From NCBI RefSeq assembly GCF_029407905.1, contig NC_073626.1, positions 84,161,482 through 84,225,481 of the forward strand: a stretch of DNA of 64,000 nucleotides, written 5' to 3'. The number at the start of each line of letters is the position of its first letter. Within the stretch, counting starts at the first letter, position 1. Below the pieces are notes generated by a model that saw nothing but the letters and a program-made list of their open reading frames with translations, was not told where the DNA came from and ran no database searches. The stretch comes from Bubalus kerabau. Its lineage: Eukaryota > Chordata > Mammalia > Artiodactyla > Bovidae. Shown in pieces: positions 1-12,100 of the stretch. Both the position numbers and the translations under genes were made by a program.

Positions 1-3000
1 TTGTTCTTAGTTAACTGTTTTGTTATCTTTGAGGTAGTATTCAAATACTCTGTTTGGACTGAAATGGTGAAAACGAATTTCAGCACTTTCAGGCAATCTG
101 TAGGTTTGTTAAAAGTACAAGCTAGACAAACTGTAAACAGTGCCTGCATATTTTGCTTTCTAGTTAGAATTAAATTTATAAGTGTGGCTGAAGAAATGTA
201 CTTTGGTAGACTTAGGTCTATTGCTTTCTTCATATTTTTCTGGATCTGTTATCATGAATACCTGGTCCAACTATGAGTCCCTCAATACTGAAGCTGTGTA
301 AATTAGATTTCTGTTGCTCTATTCTAATGCATATGATTCAGGGTTAAATTGCTTATTATTTTAAATGAATGTGTGAAAAAACAAATGAGTGGAAAATATT
401 CTAGCTGTTCTAACAGGGCACCGTATAGTTCCTTTTTTATGCTGATAGGTTAAAATGCACTATGGCACTTTACTGATTTTGAAAGAAGTGTTGATTGAAA
501 AGTAATCCCCATCACAAATCAAGAAGCATGCTTTTTGTTCTTTGACATGACAAAATGAGCTTAAGATAAGCCTTTTCCCCAATATAGCATTGAGAATCTA
601 TAGTAATATTCGATAATGTTAATCAATAAGTAAGTGCAAAATAGCTAAACAGACAAACTTTTTTTGGACAGTAATGCATACTTAGAACTGTGAAGAGTTG
701 AAGATTTAATATTTCCATAGTTTTAATTTATATCAGCAATAAAAACATTTTCTGAAGAATTGCTAATCTTTTACATGCTCATTAGAAATATGGATCTTGT
801 TTCTCCCAAAGCCAGATGGTCTTGTGCCTGATAACTTAAGCACATTTCTATATGCCAACTTTTTCAAATGGTTTGACTGGGAATCTGTAATTACTTTGGC
901 AAGTCATTTTAATTTCACTACTTTAAATGACATGTGAAACAACTTTTAAAGCATAAATTGAGCATGCTAATTGTTTCAAAATAAATGAGGTTTATGAAAT
1001 CATATTGTGAAATTTTATTATCACTTGCATTAACAATACTTTTAGTTGATATTAGTACTTATCATGTAAATAAACCCTAGTTTAAACTGAAAGTCTTATG
1101 AGATTAAAGAGATAACATTTCACTAGTGTGAATTTTTGTAAAGTTTCCTACTTTAAATCTTCAAAAACTTTTGATATTTCTTAACTAATACTATATTAGT
1201 TAGTCACATGGCAAATAAATATAGGGAATTTTTTTTTCAATCTCAAAGCCTCCTCCCCCAAATGCTTATAAGACACAAAATAAGGTTTTCTCTTTTCTTA
1301 AAAAAAATACTATAGTATGAAGTTTTTCATAATTTTTACTTATACTTTGTTATTTTATAAAACTTAATGTATTAAAAATACAGACTTACATTTCGCTATT
1401 TGTTTCTGTGTGATTTTAACTCAAGGAGAGATAAATTGGTTGGTTGTGTTTGGACTTTATTTTCATGAGTAGATGAGTAGTTTATCCAAAATTCACTTTA
1501 GAACAAGTCGTTTGTTTTCATCTACCAGTGCGGATGAATGCGATTATTTTCTTCTGGCTATACATATATATGTCACACTTTAAAATCACGACAGTCCTAG
1601 AGAGCAAAATCACCTCCATGCAGAACCTTCCTCCTCTTTTCCTACTCAGTGGTATTAACACCCTCTCAATAGTTTACCCCTAATCTAATTCCTTCATCAC
1701 TACAAATATTTCAACCTAAAGATCTCTCAGAAAAGGATCTGAAACACATTCATACTGATGTATGGTTATAAAAGTAGTAATTAGTGAGAGTTTGTAGAAT
1801 ATGTCTTTTAGGGTGGCTGCTTCCCCAGGCCTCTAGTACCATCGTGGGGGCTCCGGTTTCCCCATCGGCCCTGGCAGAGCAACGGAAGTGTGCTGGGCTC
1901 TTATCTCCACGAGTGACAGTGATTTACTTCCCTATCTTTGGATTTGACCAGCACTGTTTGATTGTTCACACACTATTTATAGTGGTATTTGACTGTGTGG
2001 GAGGATTTCATAGCCCGTTTTCTAAAAGTGTACAACCTTTTATGGTTATCAAAGATCCAGTTGTTTTATCTTTACCATAAACCACACATATTTTATGTCC
2101 CAGGTTCACTCTGTCTGATTTTACTGTGTTTTGAGGCCTCTCCTATATGTTATTTCATTTGATCCTCACCTCACCTCAGCTGGGGAAGGACTGTGGTCGT
2201 CTCTAGTCTCAAAGGCTGGAGATTGTATAGACCCATCCACATCCCAATGGGTTCATGTGAAGATTATTTTCCTTGAGGGTGACATTGCTATAAAAATGAA
2301 TTCAAGATCTATTTATAACTAATGTTTTTTAGCAAATGAGTAGGATCACTAATCAGTCATAAGCCACCTTTAACACAGCAAGTCATGTGATATGTGGTAG
2401 GTACTTAACAACTTTTTGCTTCCGATGATCATTATAAGAAAATAGGCTTTGTTGAAAGCGAATTTTTTTTCCCTTTTGGTTTAGGTGCAAGTTAAGGAAA
2501 TTGATTAAACAGAAAATATTACATACTTAGCAAATATCTAATTTAAGATAATCTCTACAAAGATGAGTATTAATTTAATAAAGCTGCACTGTTAAAAATT
2601 GCAAATATAAAGAGAAAGGCATCATTTCTACAATGAAAGAAAAAAAAACTTTTTTTTTTTTAATTTGAGCAGTTAACACTTATTTGCCATTTTACAGTTT
2701 GACTCACTTCTAGGTTATTTTTCTTATCTAAAATGTTGTTTATATTTAAAGTTATATTGTTGAGAAAGCTTATAAGAGCATATTTTAATCCATGACATGT
2801 GATCAATATCAGTGGACATGATCTCTAGGTGAGTGGTCTATTTGTAAAACTTTTGTTTCAATCTGTTTGCCTTTATATAGCATTAAGATCATCTTACATA
2901 GAAATAAACGATGCACCAGCATTTCTACTGTGTTAAAGATGAAAACAATGATAATTTTAGCAATGGTATAGCTGTGAAATGATGTAATAAAATTCATTAT

Positions 3001-3026
3001 CGCTCTTCTCCTTTGACTTTTTCTAG
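1..3026 (+). other. GALNT3: GALNT3 intron 2 (3' part)
   Basis: AT-rich intronic sequence upstream of exon 3. I see no ruminant SINE and no coding exon. A locally GC-richer stretch at about 1810-1925 stands out, and 2130-2220 weakly resembles an old MIR on the minus strand. The short open frames here look like chance. Confidence 0.85.
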
Positions 3027-3199
3027 ATGTATTGAACAAAAATTTAAGCGCTGTCCTCCCCTGCCCACCACCAGTGTTATAATAGTTTTCCATAATGAAG
3101 CATGGTCCACGCTGCTTAGGACTGTCTACAGCGTGCTGTACTCTTCACCTGCCATACTGCTGAAGGAGATCATTTTGGTGGATGACGCTAGTGTAGATG
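3027..3199 (+). CDS. GALNT3: GALNT3 exon 3 (residues 172-230)
   Basis: This is the start of the GT-A catalytic fold. The first base completes a codon split with the exon outside the window; the frame then opens with CIEQKFKRCPP, followed by SVIIVFHNEAWSTLLRT and LVDDAS, the hallmark nucleotide-sugar binding strands of GT27 enzymes (DD at 224-225). The acceptor is TTTTTCTAG at 3018-3026 and the donor is GTAAGA from 3200. The last base is the first base of the Glu230 codon. The exon corresponds to coding position 516 onward in the human transcript. Confidence 0.97.
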
Positions 3200-6100
3200 G
3201 TAAGAAAGCACACGCAAATTAGATTATTTCCTGAGTAAATCCATGTGGTGTTGTCCAACGTCTTTTTGGTTGTATTTACTCTCTGTATGCCACCTCAGAG
3301 CCTGCATAGAGTGTCTTGGATGCTGTGTATCATGGGTAGAAGGAGAATCCAAGGATGTCCATACTCAGATATTTTGGAGTTTATAAATGTGTGAAACGTC
3401 ATTATTTATAGTTTTGTAGTCCTCAGTGTGAGATTTTTTTCTTTTAAAGACATGATTAGGAGCACATGCTTATGCCTTGAGTAGGCTGCCTTGGTTTGAA
3501 TCCCATTTCTGGTCCTAACAAGCTATGCAACTTGGGCAAGTTACTTAACCCCCTTATACTCAGTTTTTCTGTCTGTAAAATGGGGAAAATGTTATATTTC
3601 ATCAAATTTATTGTAAGATACATTATTAGTGTACATATCATTAGAAAAAAAGACCCTTACAGTCGATTAAACTAACATACCATTGATCATAAAAAGTATA
3701 TAATTGTATGGTTTAGAATTGAAGAAATATATTAGTATACAACTCCTAGGGTTGTTTTAAAGATTAGATGAATTAATATAAGTAATATATTAATAAATAA
3801 TATAAAAGAGTAGTTAAAAATTACTGAGGAGTTACCACATCCTGTTTTATTTTTGGTTCTTTTAAATATTCTAATACCACTTACAAAGCTAGCTAAAATC
3901 CTTAATGAATTTTCACTTCAGTTTACAAGTCAATAGTCAGTTGCTAAGTTACACATTGTCAGTTGGACTCACAGGATAATTGGACAAATACTCTAATTTG
4001 CTGAATTTTCAAACATTACAAATATTTTAGGTATCAAACAGGTACAGATTATTTCAATGAATGCAAAGTTTATTCCTGAATGAGCCCAAGTTTGGAACTA
4101 GATTTCTTAAACTCAAATTCCAGCTTTTTGGCAACACTAGTGAGCAGTTTCCTTATCCATAGAATGATGATGACATTCTTCCATCAAATTCAAGCACCAT
4201 CTACTGTTAGGTAAATCATTACTTTATGGGGCTTATTCTGGTGGCGCAGATGGTAAAGAACCTGCCTGCAATTCAGGAGGCCTGGGTTTGACCCCTGGGT
4301 CGGAAAGATCCCCTGGAGAGAGGAATGGTTACCCACCCACTCCAGTATTCTTGCCTGGAGAATCCCAGGGAAGGGGGAGCCTGGCGGGCTGCCATCTATG
4401 GGGTCGCACAGAGTCAGACATGACTGAAGCGACTTAGCAGCAGCAGCAGAGCCACAAACACTTTCACTTTTTTTTTCCATTGCTATAGACCATGACAGGG
4501 AAAAAAGTTGCCTATTATGTCCTATGTCATCAATTAATTATAAGATATATCCAGATTTTAGACATGGTAGTAAGTGAATAAAGCACAAAGTTATTAACTT
4601 GGTTTATTTAAATATTTCTACATACAATTCTAGACATCCCTATGGTTTCAAAATAAAACTAAACTAAAATAGGCCAAGTGAATAGAGGTTATATTACTGA
4701 GCTAAATTAACACCCAGATGGAATAGGATTGCTCATCATCAGAGATCTTTGACTTAGGTATAAAACCTATCCACCAAATAGAGAAGCTTTGTTATTCAAG
4801 TTCCCTGGATTCAAGTTACATTACGTCCAGATTTCTGATTTGAATCTTTAATCCTCTGAGCCAGGTTGCTTCACCATCCGATTGTAATCAGTTGGTTTAT
4901 TTATTGCTTGATTTGTTCTGTATTTTTCTAATTCTTTGTATCTATTTGGACCAAAGTCCATGGATTTTTAAGTGATATCTGATTAAGTTCTCTTGTGTGT
5001 TTTATGTAAAAAAAAAAAAGAAAAATCCAGAACTTTATTTTAGAAATCTTTTGCTTTGGTTTCTTGAACTGTTTTCTCAGATAATTTTTATTTTGTTGAT
5101 TTTTGAAGAAGTCGGATAACAGGGACACAGTAAGGCTACATCTAATAAGCCTTCAGTTGAAAGTAACTTATATTATTTAATTGCACAGCAAGATTAATAG
5201 AATGAAAGGAAATCAGAATAAAGGATGATATCTATTTATAATCTTTCTGTTTCAACCATTTTAATCTTTTCTTTCCTAATCACTATCTAAATAAATATAT
5301 AATGTTTATGTAATTATACCCATGAAAGAAATCCAGTTTTGAAATCTGACATTTTCACATCACATTGTTATTAGCCTGTTTCTGTTACCTTCAAAACTTA
5401 CTTTTAATGACAGTAATGAACCAGATACGTTTTGCTTAACCATACAATTTGTTTACCCCTTAGTCTTACTATAACATGATATTGCAATAGATACCCTTGT
5501 GCTTATGTTATTTTCCTTTTTTTGAATTATATCTTTAGATTAGTCTGGAATGGCAGGGCTATTTGGTTAAAGTGTCGGATTTTTTTTTTTTTTTTGTAAT
5601 TCTTTATAGCAATCAACAATAGATTTGGAAATATTTTCTTGACAAAGAGCTATCTTTGCATAGTAGTGTAATTGTCTTATTGGATTCAGTCAGAGAACTA
5701 TCCAAGGAGTACCCACTGTAGAAAATGTATCACTAGTTACTGTAAAGGAGCTTGTGAAGTAGAAACCATAGTCTCTGACTTCAATTTGCTCGATGGAAAA
5801 GCATGAATATGTGGGTTATCAATTAACGGATAGCTAAAACCCAGTGACACCAAACAAAATATAATGAACATTTCCAAAGCATAGACCATGTGCTAGTTTT
5901 GTTGTTATTTAGTTGCTACGTTGTGTCCAACTCTTTGTGACCCCCGTGGGCTATAGGCTACCAGGCTTCTCTCTGTTCATAGGATGTCCCAGGCAAGAAT
6001 ACTGGAGTGGATTGCCATTTCCTTCTCTAGGGGATCTTCCTGACCCAGGCATAAGACCTGGGTCTTCTTCATCATAGATGAATTCCTTACTGTCTGAGCC

Positions 6101-9100
6101 ACCAGGAAAGCCCAATGTGCTAGTTAGTCCCTGTCTTAAATATTTTATTTGTATAATTGATCTTTCATTGTATCCTCCCAACAGTCCCCTATGAGGGTAA
6201 ATCCTATTATTCTCATTAGGTAAAGAAAGCGAGGTACAGAAAGGTAAAATAACTTGCCTAAGTTCACGTAGCTAAAAGTATTGGTGCTGTAAATCAGACC
6301 CAGGAAATTTGACTTCATGGTTTTGTGTTTTTTAATTCATAAAATTAGGAGTGTGGATGGGGGTTAAATTTAAAAAGCAGGTAAGAATTTACAGGAAATT
6401 CAAAAGTTGTGGGTGAATAAAATTTCTTAACTTGTGAACAGTGAGAGGGTTTATTGAAGGAATCTGTAGGGACTCCATTTAAAAAATCGATTCCTGTAAA
6501 GATATTTGAAATGTTTCTATTTTATAAGTTTCTGCTTTGAGAATTTATCATTAAAGCAGAAATATCTATGGTTATATTTTTTTAAGACAAATTACAATCC
6601 TACTTGTCTTTCAGAGTATTAATTTTGAGGTACTTAGAAGGTGTTAAAAAAGTTAATCTGTTACTCTGAGATAGTAATGTTTAGAAAACACTTAATTTTC
6701 CCCAAATGTTATTCCTGGACTCTTACCTCTTTCATGAATGTTTAAGCTTTAAATAAGCAACTATCCTTTCTGTACCACAGGAGAATTAAAAGAATATGCA
6801 TAATTACAGATAAAGTCAAAGTCACCTCCAATTGCTTCTGAAATCTGGCAGAAGCAAACATCTACCCAGGAGGCTTCCTGGCATTCTCAATATTCCCAAG
6901 TCTTTTTGAGTCCGTGTGATGGCCCAAGAAGGCCACGTGAAGAACTACATGATATATTCAACAAAGAATCGAGCATTTAATGTGAAAAAAACAGGCCTAA
7001 GGAGTTGTTTAAAAATATGGACAACACTTGAGTAACTTGACTGACATTTGTTTCTTTTACCTATTATTTTAACTCTTGCTTAGTATGTATGTCATCCAAA
7101 TAGGAATACTGAGATTTTAAATTACACACCCATAACTCAGATTTTCCCTGCTTATAACCTTATTACTGATTTGCATGCCCTTTTCTTCCTTCATATTTTT
7201 ATTGGAAAAAATCTGTGTCAGATTCTAGAGCTTTCAAAATTTTTTTGCTGACTCTTTGTAGAAATATTCACAAACTACTGTAGCCCTGCATTTTTATACT
7301 TGTATTTTTCTCAAGATTTTGGTCTTAAAGTTATTTTGACCACTGGCTAAATGTCAGAGAATTTTTTTGAGACTTCACATTTTTCTATAAATTTCCAGAT
7401 TTAAATACCAATTTTAAAAAGAATTTAAAAAATTTTAAAAAGAGAATCAAATATCTTTTTGGCCAAATTCAGTTTCTTTCTTTCCTTTGTCTCTTTTCTC
7501 TGGCCTCTAAATGAACGTTCTTAACTCCTGGGGTCTATTCCATTTGAAGTCTCTCACTCCTCCCAAACACATTGTATTTATTGACATGACACGGACAGGG
7601 TGTCTATGTGTTATAATGTCATACATTATAATCATCCAAAAGTTAAGGTTTGTATATGTAATTTTTTCAGTAGAGTTAAGGATGTAATATTTTTTATCTT
7701 AAGGGGTGGATGTGTACAACTGTTAAGATTATACACACAGAGGAATCATTGCCTTGTGCTTTCTTTGTTAGCTTTCATGTTACATGTGAAATAAACTTAG
7801 AAATGAGTTAATCTTGATTTTTTTTCTCTTACAGAGTACTTGCATGATAAACTAGAGGAATATATAAAACAATTTTCTATTGTAAAAATAGTCAGACAAA
7901 AAGAGAGAAAAGGTCTGATCACTGCAAGGTTGCTAGGAGCAACAGTAGCAACAGCTGAAACGCTCACATTTTTAGATGCTCACTGTAAGTATGCACAGAG
8001 AAACACAGTTGTACCATTTTCCCTCTCCCTCCCTCTAATTCAAAAGGTAAGGAAACCTTTTCTTTAAATGTCTAATAGCATTTTCTTCAACATCGCTTCC
8101 AACTGGTGAGTATAGCAGTGATAGCGCAAGTAGATTATAGCTCTGGGTAGAAATTCCTTTCACTTATTTAAAGATCTTACCTCCTTTGTATTTGAGGTTC
8201 TTTAACTTTATGTCTTCCAGTGACCAGCTTCCCCAGTGAGTTATCCATGCCTGGGACAGGTTTTCAGATGCTTGTTTTGTATTTAAAAGAAAAAAAAAGT
8301 GTTTTTCCTTATTATTCTTGATTATTGCACTTTAAAGTGAGTGAAAGTTTTGTTTCTTTTCTTTCCCCTTCAAAGATTCATAAAGTCCTTCTTGTGCCAA
8401 ATGAGAGGTATCCCTTCATCGCTTCCTGTGTGTTTCCCATGATGTTGTTAGTTTTTGTTTTCGTTGCTGCTGGGTTTTTTTCTTTGTATTTTAATTTTTT
8501 CTCCAGCGCCAATGATTGTAAATACAGTACTTGAAGACTATTTTTAGAGTCAATGTTTAATGTTCACCATAGATATTACTCAAATGTCACTTAGTCCCTC
8601 GAGCTCCAAGCTTCCTGAGTTTTATTCTGTGTATGAGTGTTTAACTTTGGATTGGCCAGCCCTCAGGTGCTGTTTGACCAAGCAAATGGTTTTGAGCACA
8701 CACTAATTGTTACAGAAGGGCTTTTGGATTTGCTTGAGTCTCTTTAGAGCTTTCACATCCGGTATTCTCTCAATACCAGGCATTTAAGAAAAGTCTAAAG
8801 GTAATCCAAGAGAGGTGTTTTCAAAAGGAAATGGTCCCTTCTCCAACATTCCTTCTCCTGTTCCAAAATTACAGTAATATCAGACTGGGCATTCTTCCTC
8901 TCCAGGCAGATTTGTCTGAGGGTCCTCCTGGGCCGTGACTGCCGATGGCTGGATGATGAAAAGTCCTGAGTAGGACTGCACACGCCACATCTCCTGAAGT
9001 CTGTGTGTGATGTGAGAGCCTGGCCTGGGGCCAGAATCCGACCTTTTGTGCCACACCTTCATCCCCTGTCGTTAGTGCTGAGTTGGTTTGAATGGTTTTT

Positions 9101-12100
9101 TCCCAATTGCTAAAATCAGAATATCCTGATTCCTTTACTTATTTTCTCCTACAACCCTGTCAGAGAAATGAAGATTTCCATTTCTATACCTTACTCAGGG
9201 AGACAAGTTTAAGTAAATCAGAATATTTTTGGAGCTGCTACTGCTGCTAAGTCACTTCAGTGTGTCCGACTCTGTGTGACCCCATAGACGGCAGCCCACC
9301 AGGCTCCCCCGTCCTGGGATAGCAAAAAGTCACCCTTGATTCATAGTCCATTTTAAAGAGAAATACACAGTGTGAAACTTAAATATATCAGTATCATTTT
9401 ACTTCCATTTTAAGGTTCAAAAAATGTCACTCCCTCCCCACCAAAGTCACTCCTTAGCTATGCTTCAGCTTTCCTGATTTTTTTGTCATCCTACCCTTAT
9501 CTCATTACAAGAAACCTTTAAGAAATCTCCCTTATATAAATGTTCAAAATAATAATAATGACTTAGATATTCTCATTTCTCTGCAAACTCTCTTCCAAAA
9601 TACAAAAAGAAAAAAAAAAAAAACCTGGAGTGTTTTGTTGAATTGATTAAAGCTGTATTCTTTCCAGGTGAGTGTTTCTATGGTTGGTTAGAACCTTTGT
9701 TGGCCAGAATAGCTGAGAACTACACTGCTGTCGTGAGCCCAGATATTGCATCCATAGATCTGAACACGTTTGAATTCAACAAACCTTCTCCTTATGGAAG
9801 TAACCATAACCGTGGGAATTTTGACTGGAGCCTTTCATTTGGCTGGGAAACACTTCCCGATCATGAGAAGCAAAGAAGGAAGGATGAGACATATCCAATC
9901 AAGTAAGACAATTGCTCTCAAAGTCTTATATATAGTCAGTTGTTTGAATGTCTATGCATTCTTTGTTTTTTACAGTAATTTCCACCAAGGTGATTCACAC
10001 TAACAAAAATAAAGAATATTCTGTATGGAAGGAATAAAAAAGTACTTTATTTATGGACTTGCTTATACACAATTTACCTAGTAGGAAGTAGAATTAAGTG
10101 AGCTCTATGTAATGGCACCCCACTCCAGTACTCTTGCCTGGAAAATCCCATGGATGGAGGAGCCTGGTAGGCTGTAGTCCATGGGGTCGCTGAGAGTCGG
10201 ACACGACTGAAGTGACTTAGTAGCAGCAGCAGCAGCATGTCTTCCTTATAATCATTACTTAAGAATCTTTAAGTTTAGTTAAAAGACAAAATAATTTTGC
10301 TCTGCTAGGGAAGGATACTTATCAGTTCCTCCCCATCCCCCAGAACTTGACTTTGAAGATTGCATTTTTAGTTTTTATTAATCTGTATAAAGCCTTGAAA
10401 TTGTGATCTCTCTTTATTTGTAAATTTGATTCAGTTGCTCTTAAAATAGTTCTTTTTTTCTTATTTGGTTGTGTAACAAAGTTTGACAATGGATTATTTT
10501 TCAGAACACCCACTTTTGCAGGAGGCCTTTTTTCCATATCAAAAGACTATTTTGAATATATTGGAACTTATGATGAAGAAATGGAAATTTGGGGAGGTGA
10601 AAATATAGAAATGTCTTTCAGAGTAAGTTTATAAATATAGCTCACATACTAACCAATGAAACATATATTTCTAGTTGGCTGATACAGATTATCATAGATG
10701 TATGTAGTCTTTACTTTTTGTGCTTTCTTAAATTGTTAGAAATTTTAGAATCAATATATTTTCTTTTAAAATGTAGCTTAATATATTTATTCATATTTAT
10801 TCATTGCTGCCAGTGTAACAAGAGGAATCAGTTAAATGCTTGTGTCCAGGCATTAACACCAATTAATGCACTTGTAGCTACTGAATTCCAGCCAAGATAA
10901 ATATAATTAAATCTAGTGCTTTAGGAAATTGGTTGACTATCAAGGGAGTCAGAATGGAAAAACATTTACATATAATTTTAAAGAACATTGAATTTAACTC
11001 TTTGGATTAAATGAGCTTTTTTTCTATACATATTAAAAGTTAATATGAGAAATAAAACAAAGGTTTTAGATCTCTACATGTATGTATTTGATTTCATAAG
11101 TTCATTTTTTTCAATAGCTTTGTCATTCATTTCTCATCACTTAGGCTGGAATGTAGTAGAAAAAGAACTGAACTAACAGTTGGAAGTCCTGAGTTTTGGC
11201 TCTGGTTTCATCATATAATGGCAATGATTATCTTAGCCAAGTTTGAGTGGCCTAAGGGCAGGGGTCTTGTTTTATTCATTTGAGTATTCCCAGCTCCCAG
11301 CACATGTTGAATCTCAAGCACAGTTGAACTGAACACATCACTAAGCTTTCTCACGTGCTTAAAAGAGAGAATGTGATCACCGCCCTAATGTTAGCACCTA
11401 CTATTAAACATGACGTTTAGATTTTTCATTTATGGCAGAACAGATTGTCAAGACATCTAAGTGAGCAGGTACTGATTTAGTGATTTGCCATTTTATTTAG
11501 AGTTAAAGCAAATAAGTTTTTTTGACCCTCTTAAATGGCATGATATTTTTTAATATATATAATGACAAAGTTTAATAGGTTGTGTTTTGGAAAAATGACT
11601 GTCTGGAATCGTTTTCTTGATCACAAAATTGAATGTTCAAGAGGCAGAGTTTGGGCCCACTTACTCCAAATCTGCTGTGGAAGTCAAATGCAGAAGAGCC
11701 ATTGGTCTTCTGTGAATACTAGAGAACTTGCATATTTTTTGACCAAAAAAAAAAAAAAAGAAATTTCAGAATTTATTTTTATGAGTGATCTGAAATCACT
11801 ATTCTGTTACGGTAATTTCTGAAAATATGTTTACTTTTTTGGTCTCTAGTGTCTGTACTGCCTAATGATAGTTCTTTAAGAACTTAAGTTGAATTGGCAG
11901 GGAACAGAGAAAGCTGTAAAGAGAGATAAAAGAGGAAGCTGTTTGTAAAGCTGTAATAAATCTCTTGTTTTTATTAGTATCTTAAAGGTGAACTTAAAAG
12001 CAACACTTTGATTTTCCTAAAATACTGTAAATTTAAACAAATATCATTAATTATCAGGTATGGCAATGTGGTGGGCAGTTGGAGATTATGCCTTGCTCTG

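Larger units (their letters stand above)
3200..7834 (+). other. GALNT3: GALNT3 intron 3
   Basis: The intron holds MIR sequence (3445-3795, possibly 4080-4190), a + strand Bov-tA SINE (4219-4442) and a minus-strand Bov-tA inserted in an older MIR (5899-6114). The rest (4450-5870, 6330-7834) is AT-rich and unremarkable. Confidence 0.85.

Noticed and set aside
1..276. 91-codon open frame at the left edge
   Set aside because: Composition is that of AT-rich intron (many Phe, Ile, Val, Cys), with no recognisable domain and no splice support.
3013..3222. Start codon for GALNT3 at the open frame beginning in 3013
   Set aside because: The frame opens inside the intron. The exon begins at 3027 after a splice acceptor, and the true start codon lies in an exon left of the window.
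4219..4300. tRNA-like boxes, here and in other SINE heads
   Set aside because: They are the tRNA-derived heads of Bov-tA/CHR SINEs with degenerate structure, continuous with SINE bodies, so not tRNA genes.
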